From: Porphyromonas vaginalis
Lineage (GTDB): Bacteria > Bacteroidota > Bacteroidia > Bacteroidales > Porphyromonadaceae
NCBI RefSeq assembly: GCF_958301595.1
Contig: NZ_CATQJU010000001.1
Location: 1,550,001 to 1,614,000 of the forward strand
Reading direction: 5' to 3'
Length of the DNA: 64,000 bases
The position numbers were made by a program, and so were the translations under genes. A model generated the notes under the pieces. It saw only the letters and a program-made list of their open reading frames with translations. It ran no database searches and had not been told where the DNA came from. Below, piece by piece: positions 37,169-45,612 of the stretch (positions within the stretch are counted from its first letter, which is position 1; each line of letters starts with the position of its first letter).

Positions 37169-38575
37169 TTACTCTTCGGCACGAAACATAGGACTCCACG
37201 GGGGGAGTAGTTTCGGCGTCTTGCCCTGGAGCTCCTTGGCACGTGGCGTGAGGTACTTCTTATTGATTACAAGGCGGAAGGTGTATGCGTCAAACCATTC
37301 GTCTGTCATGATCAGATACCCCTGATGTCCTGCAGTAGCTCCCCAGCTGTTCTCAACCATCCACTTGGTGGGCTTGCCTGACTTGTCTAGATCTACCGCT
37401 ACGAGGGTCATAGCGTGTGTGGAGCCACTGTCAAAGGATGCGATGCGCTCGCCCTTTGTCATAGTCATCGGGACGCCCGTGATCGCCTCGTAGTCGTCGT
37501 AGCCGAGGGTGAGTAGGCCAGACTCTTTATTGAGTTCCTTGCCTACGTCACAAGAGTAGTACATCATGTTGCCATCCTTGAGGGAAGCGATAGCCATCTC
37601 TTTGATCTCCTCCATCGGAAGGTTGATGTAGGTCCAGTCCTTGCCGTCCCAGGCATGGCGATCATACTCGATAGCGTAGGTCTCGTAGTAGGGCTGCGAG
37701 GGGTCGTTCATGATCATCACGTAGTCATCCTTGAGGTTGACGCCTACATGCTCCTTGTAGAAGCTTAGCGGGGTGTACTCCTTGGTCGAGAGGATCTTGC
37801 CGTCGGCATCTCTGAGCGTATACTCAAAGGTTGTGGGCGGTGTGCCAAGGTTGAGGCATAGGAGACGGTAGATGGCTTGTAGGGTAGTCTCTTTATCCTT
37901 GCGAAGCTCTGCTAGTGTGGCACCTTGCTGAGCTTTGCTACGTAGCTCCATTCCACCCTGACGGAGGAGCTTGGCTATGAGTGAGGAGAGGCGCGAGGTG
38001 TTGTTGCTACTGTAAGTCTCGGGCATCACGTCGCTGGGCACGACACCATACTTGAGGAGGTTGTCTGAGATCCCGGTGAACTGCCCGCCGTCATTGATTG
38101 GGTGCTGGAAGAGCCACTCTACCTTGCGGTCGGTGATGGGGAGCGTGCGGGTCTCGAGGATGCCCTCGAGGAAGAGGTTGGCCTTCTCTAGCTGATCCCA
38201 AAAGAAGGAGTAGCAGTGGGAGAAGTAAAACTCTCCGAGGTTGTTGTCCTTGATGAACTTAGCCCGCAGGACGTTGAAGCCGGTGAAGAGCCAGCAGCGC
38301 CCAGACCGCTGCTGATCGGTGATCCCCTTCGTAGGTACTCGGTAGGTGAAGTGATCGTCGGGCGGTGTCGCGAGCTCGGCATTGGCGAGTACCATGCCGT
38401 TCTGTACGATACTGTTGTGCAGGGCTCGCTCAGCTGGAGCTTTTGGAGTAGCTTGCTGGAGCTTCTGCAGGAGCTCTGGTGTGATGGCTCCGTCCGTGCG
38501 ATTGGTGCTTTCACTCTGTGCTAGTAGCATGATGCTGGATAGTAATAGGAGTAAGGGTAAGAGAAGTTTCTTCAT
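37169..38575 (-). CDS. pepC: Aminopeptidase C / bleomycin hydrolase-like C1 peptidase
   Basis: 468 residues with a signal peptide (LLLLLSSIMLLAQSES), so the enzyme is exported. The catalytic Cys is in SGRCWLFTGFNVLRA near residue 95, the His in STHAMTLVAVD near 405 and the Asn in VENSWG near 430. It lies next to the PorZ gene, as in P. gingivalis. It probably trims peptides for the amino-acid fermentation of this organism. Confidence 0.92.
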   Translation of the reverse strand: MKKLLLPLLLLLSSIMLLAQSESTNRTDGAITPELLQKLQQATPKAPAERALHNSIVQNGMVLANAELATPPDDHFTYRVPTKGITDQQRSGRCWLFTGFNVLRAKFIKDNNLGEFYFSHCYSFFWDQLEKANLFLEGILETRTLPITDRKVEWLFQHPINDGGQFTGISDNLLKYGVVPSDVMPETYSSNNTSRLSSLIAKLLRQGGMELRSKAQQGATLAELRKDKETTLQAIYRLLCLNLGTPPTTFEYTLRDADGKILSTKEYTPLSFYKEHVGVNLKDDYVMIMNDPSQPYYETYAIEYDRHAWDGKDWTYINLPMEEIKEMAIASLKDGNMMYYSCDVGKELNKESGLLTLGYDDYEAITGVPMTMTKGERIASFDSGSTHAMTLVAVDLDKSGKPTKWMVENSWGATAGHQGYLIMTDEWFDAYTFRLVINKKYLTPRAKELQGKTPKLLPPWSPMFRAEE

Positions 38576-38592
38576 AAAAGCTTATGTATAGA

Positions 38593-40929
38593 TTATATGA
38601 CGGCAAAGGGGATAGAGTAGCTGTGCTTGCCCTCGCTGTCTGATAGTAATGCGTGGTAAATGCCTGAGGGGTAACGCTCACCACTTGGTAGGCGGGTGAT
38701 GATGGTGAGCTCGCCTGTCCGTGCGACCTCCTGATAGATCAGATTGCCGGCACTATCTAAGATGCGTACCGTAGTACCTGCGGGGAGCTTGGAGAGTGTG
38801 ACCTGGTCGGGATCTTCTGGGCGTACTGGATTGGGATAGATGTAGACCTCTTTGCTCTGTGCAGACCAGTCGCTCGTTCGGCCTATATATAAGGAGACAA
38901 GCCCCACTGAGGTGGCTATGTAGAGCTCTCCACGCTCCTTGTCGATGGCGAGAGAGAGGACGTCGTTGGTGAGCAGAGGACTATTGTCCTTGGTGTAGTG
39001 AGCTAGCAGCTGCGTGCCGTCTGAGGAGAGGAGGTAGAGACCGTCTGACCCAGTGCCGCACCACTTATTGCCGAGCGCATCGATGGCGATGGCGGTGATG
39101 GGCATATTGTCGAGGACATAGTAAAGGTTGGGCTCCTGTCCCCCTACGGGTCTAGAGGCTAGCGGGGTGCTTTGTGAGATGAATGTGCTAGGACTGGCAA
39201 TGCTGATGGGTCCTTTGTCTGTAGCTATCCAGAGGCTACCAGAGGGATCTAGAGCTAGGTCGTAGTAGTACTTGGCAGCGATCTCCTTGCCTGTGCGATC
39301 GACAAACTTAGTGACGAGGCGGTACTCATCGTCTGACTGATCCAGTGGCGTACCCTTGTCGTCAAAGATGAAGACGCCGTTGTTGCCATCCGCACCTCGG
39401 TGAAATATGAGTAACCACTTGACACCATTGGGCAGAGCCAGCATAGGTCCGAAAGCATTGACCAGCTCTATGTCTGGATACGAGATGGCTTTCATCGTGC
39501 CATCAGGAGTGCGCACCACGAGGGGGTTAGCGACGGTGCCTTGACCTTGAGCCATCCATAGGTTGCCTCTATGGTCGTAGCATAGCGAGCCGACACGGAC
39601 GTTGTGCGCTGAGGGTGAGTCATCGTCCCAAGCTCTGACTAAGGGGCTGTTCTCTGGTGTATAGCGATTGACGACCTGACGACCTTGTATCTCATAGAGT
39701 CCCTCTCCCCACGAGCCAACGAAGTAGTGGTCGGCATCATGCGGGTCGACAGCTATGGAGACGAGGTCGTAGACGGGGACGTAATTGGTCTGCTCGACGA
39801 TCTGCCAGTAGGTCCAGTTGTCCCATCTCGGTGGAGCGTAGATCTGTATGTGACCAGGCTGCCAGTAAGCGTTGGTGCGACGCCCACCACTGACGGAGTA
39901 GAGCCTGCCATGCTGGTGTGTGAGGTAGAAGTGCTTGTTGACCTTCGGCGCATTGGCTTCGAGGACTAGCTTTTCGAGAGATACTTTGCCCTCGGAGGCG
40001 GAGGCGAGGTTAGCTTTGTAGAGAGATCCTCCCGCTGTGAACCAAAGCCTGTCCGGTGAGCTGTCGCCTGAGAGGCTCTGCAGACGGGCGGGGAGGTCGA
40101 TGCGTATGCGCTCGCCACTAGCTCTCCATACGATGAGCGAGTCAGCTCCTGCGACCGCCACTCCATCGGCCGTCGGGAAGAGTTGCTCAGCCCATCCGCT
40201 CTGCGCCATCGTCTGAGGGGTGGCACTGACCTGGGGTAGCGTAGAGCGATAGAGGGTGTGCAGGCTGTCTATGTACCAGAGCGAGCCGTCGGGTAGGGTG
40301 GCGGCACTGATCATCTCCTTCTGTGGTAAGCCCTCGACGAGGCTCCACGAGGCGGGGTCTTGGAGGTTTTGCGAGAGAGTGCTCGAGCGCAGCCCTTCGC
40401 TGGTCAGCGCATAGAGCTTTTCGTCTAGAGCGAAAGCGTCTAGCACCTCTTTGCCTAGGAAGGCTGTGGCTGCAATCTGATGATTGCTGAGGTCTATCTG
40501 CATGAGTCCGAAGCGACCCGCAATGAAGGCGTAATCCTTATGATAGAAGATACGTGTGGCGGTCTTGTCGTTGAGGTTGCTATTGTCGCTGATGCCCACT
40601 AGGTTGTAGATGCGATCACTGTAGATGAGGTCTATACGCCCCGATCTGTAGTAGACCGTGGTGACCTTGTGGCTAGGCGAGTAGCGGATCATCTCGGCAT
40701 CAAGGTCGCTGATAGGCGTCAAGCCATCAAGTAGATGTATCTCATCGGGATGCTCTGGAGAGACGGTGCCGATGACGCCCCCTGTGGTGAAGAGTACCTG
40801 CTCGGGCAGATCTGCCACAAGCTCTACATCACCTACGGCTAGATGCCACTGCCACAGCTGCTCCTGAGCTGCGAGCGGGAGGGTGCATAGAAGGAGCGGG
40901 AGGAGGAGTAGGTGTATAGAGGCTTTCAT
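38593..40929 (-). CDS. porZ: T9SS component PorZ
   Basis: 778 residues, the size of P. gingivalis PorZ. A signal peptide (residues 1-21) is followed by two beta-propeller regions and a C-terminal sorting-like domain beginning KEVYIYPNPVRPEDPD. Neighbouring aminopeptidase C supports the orthology. PorZ works at the cell surface in the attachment complex that modifies T9SS cargo with A-LPS. Starts overlap: the rdgB stop overlaps the porZ start by 4 bp. Confidence 0.9.
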   Translation of the reverse strand: MKASIHLLLLPLLLCTLPLAAQEQLWQWHLAVGDVELVADLPEQVLFTTGGVIGTVSPEHPDEIHLLDGLTPISDLDAEMIRYSPSHKVTTVYYRSGRIDLIYSDRIYNLVGISDNSNLNDKTATRIFYHKDYAFIAGRFGLMQIDLSNHQIAATAFLGKEVLDAFALDEKLYALTSEGLRSSTLSQNLQDPASWSLVEGLPQKEMISAATLPDGSLWYIDSLHTLYRSTLPQVSATPQTMAQSGWAEQLFPTADGVAVAGADSLIVWRASGERIRIDLPARLQSLSGDSSPDRLWFTAGGSLYKANLASASEGKVSLEKLVLEANAPKVNKHFYLTHQHGRLYSVSGGRRTNAYWQPGHIQIYAPPRWDNWTYWQIVEQTNYVPVYDLVSIAVDPHDADHYFVGSWGEGLYEIQGRQVVNRYTPENSPLVRAWDDDSPSAHNVRVGSLCYDHRGNLWMAQGQGTVANPLVVRTPDGTMKAISYPDIELVNAFGPMLALPNGVKWLLIFHRGADGNNGVFIFDDKGTPLDQSDDEYRLVTKFVDRTGKEIAAKYYYDLALDPSGSLWIATDKGPISIASPSTFISQSTPLASRPVGGQEPNLYYVLDNMPITAIAIDALGNKWCGTGSDGLYLLSSDGTQLLAHYTKDNSPLLTNDVLSLAIDKERGELYIATSVGLVSLYIGRTSDWSAQSKEVYIYPNPVRPEDPDQVTLSKLPAGTTVRILDSAGNLIYQEVARTGELTIITRLPSGERYPSGIYHALLSDSEGKHSYSIPFAVI

Positions 40930-41516
40930 AGGCTGTGCTTGGTAAGATAAGTGCGTAGCTGCTCTACGGCTCGTGTGCGGTGGCTGATGCTGTTCTTCTC
41001 CTGTGGGGTCATCATGGCAAAGGTCTTGTCAAAGTCCTCTGGCACGAAGAGGCTGTCGTAGCCAAAGCCCTCGGAACCCTCCTCGTGGTCTATGATACGT
41101 CCCGCTACACGCCCCACGAAGTGGTGCTGCTCGCCCTGACTATCGATCAGTACGATGACACACTCGAAGTAAGCGCGCCACGGCTCGGGGTGTGAGGCTA
41201 AGGAGTCCAGAAGGTGCTTCCTATTAGCCACGTCGTCACCATCACGGCCGGCGTAGCGGGCTGAGTGCACGCCAGGGGCACCGCCTAGAGCCTCGACAAA
41301 GAGCCCCGTATCGTCCGCAATGCAAGGCTTGTGGTAGAGGTCGTAGAGAGCTTGCGCCTTGATGGTGGCATTGCCTAGGAGCGTGGAGGCGCTCTCGTCG
41401 GGAGCTGTATAGTGTCCTAGCGAAGAGGCTGAGCGCACTTCGCAAGTATCTCCGAGCATCGACTGGATCTCGAGGAGCTTGTGAGCATTGTGTGTGGCAA
41501 GGTAAAGGACTTTCAT
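40926..41516 (-). CDS. rdgB: XTP/dITP diphosphatase RdgB/HAM1
   Basis: 196 residues from the ATG at 41516 (MKVLYLATHNAHKLLEIQ); the frame is open further to 41579 but the extension is not conserved. CIADDTGLFVEALGGAPGVH with HSARYAG and a C-terminal SISHRTRAVEQL region are typical. It removes non-canonical purine nucleotides. Its stop overlaps porZ. Confidence 0.95.
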   Translation of the reverse strand: MKVLYLATHNAHKLLEIQSMLGDTCEVRSASSLGHYTAPDESASTLLGNATIKAQALYDLYHKPCIADDTGLFVEALGGAPGVHSARYAGRDGDDVANRKHLLDSLASHPEPWRAYFECVIVLIDSQGEQHHFVGRVAGRIIDHEEGSEGFGYDSLFVPEDFDKTFAMMTPQEKNSISHRTRAVEQLRTYLTKHSL

Positions 41517-41561
41517 GTAACTTTGTGGAGGTTCTATAAGACTAATTACAAAAGTACTGAA

Positions 41562-41963
41562 ATGAATGGGATAAGCCAAATAGATGAGCTCTGTCGCCAG
41601 TTGCCCTACTGCGAGGTGGATGCGCCTTTTGGTCCGGAGGTGGTGACCTACCGTCTGTCGCGGCGCATCTTTGCGCTGCTATGGCTGGAGCATGACCCAG
41701 GCATGGTGTCGCTCAAGGTGAACCCTGACTTGATAGAGCCATTGCTAGACCGGCATAGCGACCTGCAGCCCGCCTTTCACCTCAATAAGAAGCACTGGAT
41801 ACAGCTGGAGCTACCGACTAGTGAGTCTGAGGCGTGGATCGCTCGGCTCCTACGTCACTCCTATGCGCAGGTGTGGCGCAAGCTCCCGAAGATCCAGCAG
41901 CGTCTCCTGCCTCTCGGAATAGACATCTACAACCAAGCACAGAATGAGCAAGATCTCCTTTGA
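41562..41963 (+). CDS. MmcQ/YjbR family protein
   Basis: 133 residues from the ATG at 41562 (MNGISQIDELC). A MmcQ/YjbR domain spans the whole protein: PYCEVDAPFGPEVVTYRL, MVSLKVNPDLIEPLL and a C-terminal helix. The fold is CyaY-like and DNA binding has been proposed for the family. The gene overlaps birA by 20 bp. Confidence 0.85.
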   Translation: MNGISQIDELCRQLPYCEVDAPFGPEVVTYRLSRRIFALLWLEHDPGMVSLKVNPDLIEPLLDRHSDLQPAFHLNKKHWIQLELPTSESEAWIARLLRHSYAQVWRKLPKIQQRLLPLGIDIYNQAQNEQDLL

Positions 41964-42693
41964 GATAACCGAACTAGACCACCCCATAGAGAGCACCTAC
42001 GACTACCTAGTCAAGCTCCTAAAGGAGAGACCCGACCTCCCCTCGGGGACCGTCATACATACGGACTATCAGACGGCGGGGCGTGGACAGCTAAACAATA
42101 GCTGGTTTAGCAGTCCTCGGCTCAATGCACTCCCTTCGATTTACCTCCGTCTAGATCGACCTTTGCAGCAGATCTGGTCTATCAGTGAGGCGACCGCCAT
42201 AGCGGTTTATAAGAGCTACAAGGAGCAGCTTTCGAGCGAAGATACGATTGAGATCAAGTGGCCCAACGATATCTTCGTCAATGACCACAAGATAGCCGGC
42301 ATACTGATCCACAACGCGCTGGCCGAGGGCTCGGTCGCAGAGACGATCATCGGTATCGGGATGAATATCAACGAGGGAGCCTTCCCGCCTGAGCTCCCGC
42401 AAGCGATCTCTTTGCGTCTCGTGACGGGGCAGACTTATGATGTGAAAGCTTTCCTCCGCCAGATGCTCCGTCATCTAGGGGAGCAACTCGCTCGTCAAGA
42501 CTATGCGACACTGCACGCAGAGTACAACGACCTGCTCTACCAGCGAGGTATACCAGCTCGCTACCGTGATGTCGCCACCGAGGAGGCGTTTGATGCGACA
42601 ATCCAGGAGGTAAGCCCTCAGGGGCAGCTCGTCCTAACGACCACCACGGGGCAGGAGCGACGCTACGCCTTTAAGGAGATTGTATACCTATAA
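41944..42693 (+). CDS. birA: Biotin--[acetyl-CoA-carboxylase] ligase
   Basis: 249 residues. Catalytic motifs TDYQTAGRGQLNNSWF near residue 40 and IKWPNDIFVNDHKIAGIL near 100 identify BirA. It lacks the N-terminal HTH of E. coli BirA and so is a ligase without repressor function. A small C-terminal SH3-like domain is present. Confidence 0.95.
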   Translation: MSKISFEITELDHPIESTYDYLVKLLKERPDLPSGTVIHTDYQTAGRGQLNNSWFSSPRLNALPSIYLRLDRPLQQIWSISEATAIAVYKSYKEQLSSEDTIEIKWPNDIFVNDHKIAGILIHNALAEGSVAETIIGIGMNINEGAFPPELPQAISLRLVTGQTYDVKAFLRQMLRHLGEQLARQDYATLHAEYNDLLYQRGIPARYRDVATEEAFDATIQEVSPQGQLVLTTTTGQERRYAFKEIVYL

Positions 42694-42702
42694 TATAAGA
42701 GT

Positions 42703-43491
42703 ATGTCTGAGCGCACAAAGATAGAGCACCGCCCCCTCACCCATGCTGAGGTGAAGCTGATTAAAAGCTTGCAACTGGCGAAGTATCGTCGGCAGTCGAA
42801 CCTCTTTATCGCTGAGGGTGAGAAGCTAATCGGCGAGATGCTACCAGCTTATCGCTGCCAGCTACTAGTTGGTACAGAGGAGCTAGTCGAGCCTCTGCTA
42901 GAGCGATGCCCAGAGAGCATTGCCGAGGCGGTGATCCTGCCTGACCCGAAGCAGATAGAGCGGGTGAGTGGACTGAAGAGCCCTCGTCCGCTATTGGCTC
43001 TTTGCGAGATCCCAACGGTAGAGGCTCCCCAAGCGATACAACAACCCACGCTCCTTCTAGACGATGTGCAGGACCCTGGCAATGTCGGGACACTGCTACG
43101 CACTTGCGACTGGATGGGCATCAGACAGGTCCTCTGCACAGAGGGATGCGCAGACGTCTATGCGCCCAAGGTGCTACAAGCGACTATGGGTGCTCTGGCG
43201 CGTGTGCAAGTCTATCGCTACACCGATAGGACCGCTCTGCTCACGATGCTAACGCAGACGGAGATACCCGTGATAGGGACCTTCATCGATGGCGCACCGC
43301 TTCGTACGTTACGACTGGCACCTGAGCAACCTTATATATTGGTATTAGGCAATGAGGGTAATGGTATCTCGCCCGACCTCTCTGCTCTAGTCTCTCAGCG
43401 AATTACGATTCCGTCGCCTGTCGATAACCACTGCGAGTCGCTCAACGTGGCAGTCGCCGGCGCTATCGTTATGGCGCATCTGATCCTTTAG
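42703..43491 (+). CDS. TrmH/SpoU-family RNA 2'-O-methyltransferase
   Basis: 262 residues. An N-terminal substrate-binding domain (LQLAKYRRQSNLFIAEGEKL) precedes the SPOUT domain with the knot motifs DVQDPGNVGTLLRTCDW, VLGNEGNGIS and PVDNHCESLNVAVAGAI. It methylates rRNA or tRNA; the target is not determined. It starts 9 bp after birA. Confidence 0.9.
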   Translation: MSERTKIEHRPLTHAEVKLIKSLQLAKYRRQSNLFIAEGEKLIGEMLPAYRCQLLVGTEELVEPLLERCPESIAEAVILPDPKQIERVSGLKSPRPLLALCEIPTVEAPQAIQQPTLLLDDVQDPGNVGTLLRTCDWMGIRQVLCTEGCADVYAPKVLQATMGALARVQVYRYTDRTALLTMLTQTEIPVIGTFIDGAPLRTLRLAPEQPYILVLGNEGNGISPDLSALVSQRITIPSPVDNHCESLNVAVAGAIVMAHLIL

Positions 43492-43582
43492 CTAGTCCTG
43501 GCTGGGAAAACTCGACGCTGGCTCGTTACAATAATTTAGGCCCAACGACAAATCGAAACGGACCGGTGTCGGGGAAAAGTGA

Positions 43583-43748
43583 TTTCCACCTGGATATTTC
43601 GAAATCTCCACGTGGGGAATAAAAAATTCTTCGGAGGAATGAAATGAAACTTCGGAGGAATGAAATGAAACTTCGGAAGAATGAAATCGCGCCCACGTGG
43701 AAAAGAAAAAATATCCACGTGGAGATTTGAGATTCTCCACGTGGATAT
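43583..43748. repeat. Palindromic array 3, CCACGTGG and TTCGGAGGAA units, about 22-bp period
   Basis: CCACGTGG-type palindromes begin at 43586 (variant CCACCTGG), 43608, 43693, 43715 and 43737, 22 bp apart within each group. Between them lie three copies of a 21-bp unit with TTCGGAGGAATGAAATGAAAC starting near 43630, 43651 and 43672. The array fills the gap between convergent genes. It differs in sequence from arrays 1 and 2 but keeps the palindromic unit and the period. Confidence 0.88.
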
Positions 43749-43822
43749 TCGAGAAAGGAGGGAATCGGACGAATTTCCCCGTAAAGAGATGTTATTAGAG
43801 ATTCGAGGTTAGAGTTTAGAGT

Positions 43823-44929
43823 TTAGGGGTTAGAGGTCAGCGGAATGTTGTCACACTCAATCGTTGTCAAGGCGGTGTTCTTTGACACATCCAAGCTAGT
43901 CAGTTGATTCTCTACACAGTATAGCTCTTTCAAGGCGGTATTCTTTGACACGTCCAAGTTAGTCAGTTGGTTGCTGGAACACGCAAGCTTTGTTAGGGCG
44001 GTGTTCTTTGATATGTCCAAGCTCGTCAGTAGATTCTCGCTGCAGTCAAGCTGTGTCAAGAAGATGTTCTTTGAGATGTTCAAACTGGTCAGTTGATTGT
44101 TGAAGCAGTCAAGCTGTGTCAAGATGGTGCAGCCAGAGACATTCAAGATGGTCAGTTGATTACAGCAGCAGTTAAGCTTTGTCAAGAAGGTGTTATTGGA
44201 TACATCCAAGCTGGTCAGTTTATTGCCGGAGCAGTATAGCTCTTTCAAGATAGTGTTCTTTGACACGTCCAAGCTCGTCAGTTGATTCTCGCTGCAGTTA
44301 AGCATTGTCAAGACGGTACAATCAGAGACGTTCAAGCTGGTCAGTTGATTGCTGGAACACCAAAGATATGTCAAGAAGGTGTTCTTTGACACGTCCAAGC
44401 TGGTCAGTAGATTCTCGCTGCAGTAAAGAACTGTCAAGGCTGTACAATCAGAGACGTTTAGGTTAGTCAGTTGATTCTCGCTACAGTAAAGCATTTCCAA
44501 GGCGGTGTTCTTTGACACGTCCAAGCTTGTCAGTTGATTGCTGAAGCAATAAAGCTTTGTCAAGGCGGTGCAACCCGATACGTTCAAGTTAGTCAGTTGA
44601 TTCTCGCTGCACCGAAGCTCTGTCAAGGCGGTACAACCCGACACGTCCAAGCTCGTCAATTGATTCTCGCTACAGTGAAGATCTGTCACATCGCCTCGGA
44701 TGACTACCACTTGGCTTTTGATTGTGTAGTACTTGAACCCGTTCGCGTCCGCTTCAACCTCTTGAGCTCCCTCGATGGTGACGTTACCATTTGCCTCAAT
44801 ACCCAGTGAGATTGTCTCTCCGACAGCTTTGGAGGTGGTCATCGTGATGACGCCTTCGGCGAGGAGAGTGCTGCTCGCGAGGAGGGTGCCGAGGAGGACA
44901 AAGAGCCAGATGCGGAGTCGTTTGTACAT
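43823..44929 (-). CDS. Secreted leucine-rich-repeat protein 1
   Basis: 368 residues. A signal peptide (LLGTLLASSTLLAEG) is followed by a short beta domain (to about residue 70), then about 13 leucine-rich repeats of about 21 residues of the type LTSLDVSKNTALTKLxC. The protein ends abruptly after the repeats, without a T9SS sorting domain. Its stop is near a TTAGAG repeat cluster. It is a paralogue of the next LRR gene. Such proteins usually bind host or bacterial surfaces; the function here is unknown. Confidence 0.85.
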   Translation of the reverse strand: MYKRLRIWLFVLLGTLLASSTLLAEGVITMTTSKAVGETISLGIEANGNVTIEGAQEVEADANGFKYYTIKSQVVVIRGDVTDLHCSENQLTSLDVSGCTALTELRCSENQLTNLNVSGCTALTKLYCFSNQLTSLDVSKNTALEMLYCSENQLTNLNVSDCTALTVLYCSENLLTSLDVSKNTFLTYLWCSSNQLTSLNVSDCTVLTMLNCSENQLTSLDVSKNTILKELYCSGNKLTSLDVSNNTFLTKLNCCCNQLTILNVSGCTILTQLDCFNNQLTSLNISKNIFLTQLDCSENLLTSLDISKNTALTKLACSSNQLTNLDVSKNTALKELYCVENQLTSLDVSKNTALTTIECDNIPLTSNP

Positions 44930-45461
44930 AGAGTAGTTAAGTAGATGGAGATTAGTGGATAGTGTTCAGTTGTAGCGTGATGGGGAGCGGTGAGGGCTCT
45001 GCCGTGTGAGTGATGTCTTCTGCGAAGTTATGCCTTTACTTTGAGTTGTGCAAGGGGGGAGAGAGATTAGAGGTGTCGGAGGGCGTCCCTCCCCACTGCG
45101 CCCTGTAGGGACGCACGATCTGTGCGTCCGTTGTGTCAAAGGTTACAGCATCGTGTTTTTAACGGGGACGGACGCACGACCGTGCGTCCCTACGGAGATC
45201 GGGGTTACAGCGTTTGATGAGTGGAGTTGTCGTGCTGACGTAGCTTGTGTAGGGGCGGACCTGCGTGTCCGCCCGCAGAATAGACTGCGTTCAGGTGAGG
45301 ACGGGCGGACACACAGGTCCGCCCCTACGGTGGAAGTTTCCACCCCGCCGAGCAGTTCACCCGAAGAGAAGTCGACCGAGCTTGCGAAACGAGAAAAAAC
45401 TTCGCATTTTACTTGCATATGAACTTAGAAAGCAAAGGGCTACACGTCAGACAGTTCTGAT
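44930..45461. repeat. Intergenic REP-like hairpin pair
   Basis: No gene. GTAGGGACGCACG (45105-45117) pairs with CGTGCGTCCCTAC (45181-45193), and GTAGGGGCGGACCTG (45249-45263) pairs with CAGGTCCGCCCCTAC (45314-45328); all arms are perfect. In the first element, GGACGCACGACCGTGCGTCC (45170-45189) is itself a hairpin. The two elements are alike in plan and differ in sequence. Confidence 0.7.
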
Positions 45462-45485
45462 AAAAAAAAGACCTCGCTAGAGGTC
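45462..45485 (-). terminator. Terminator downstream of LRR protein 2
   Basis: On the minus strand GACCTC-TAGC-GAGGTC is followed by TTTTTTTT: a short intrinsic terminator 128 bp after the LRR gene stop. Confidence 0.75.
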
Positions 45486-45612
45486 CGACGCATCGTGGCC
45501 TTCGTTCGGAGGGGCTACGGCCCCGAACGACCGATGGATAGGCGAACGTGGTAGGAGGTCAACCCCTTGTGGGTCGGACTAGACTAAGCTTACAGTCCCA
45601 GTCAGAACGCTC

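Noticed and set aside
43583-43748. CRISPR-like array
   Set aside because: Units are contiguous palindromes without unique spacers of about 30 bp, and there are no cas genes.
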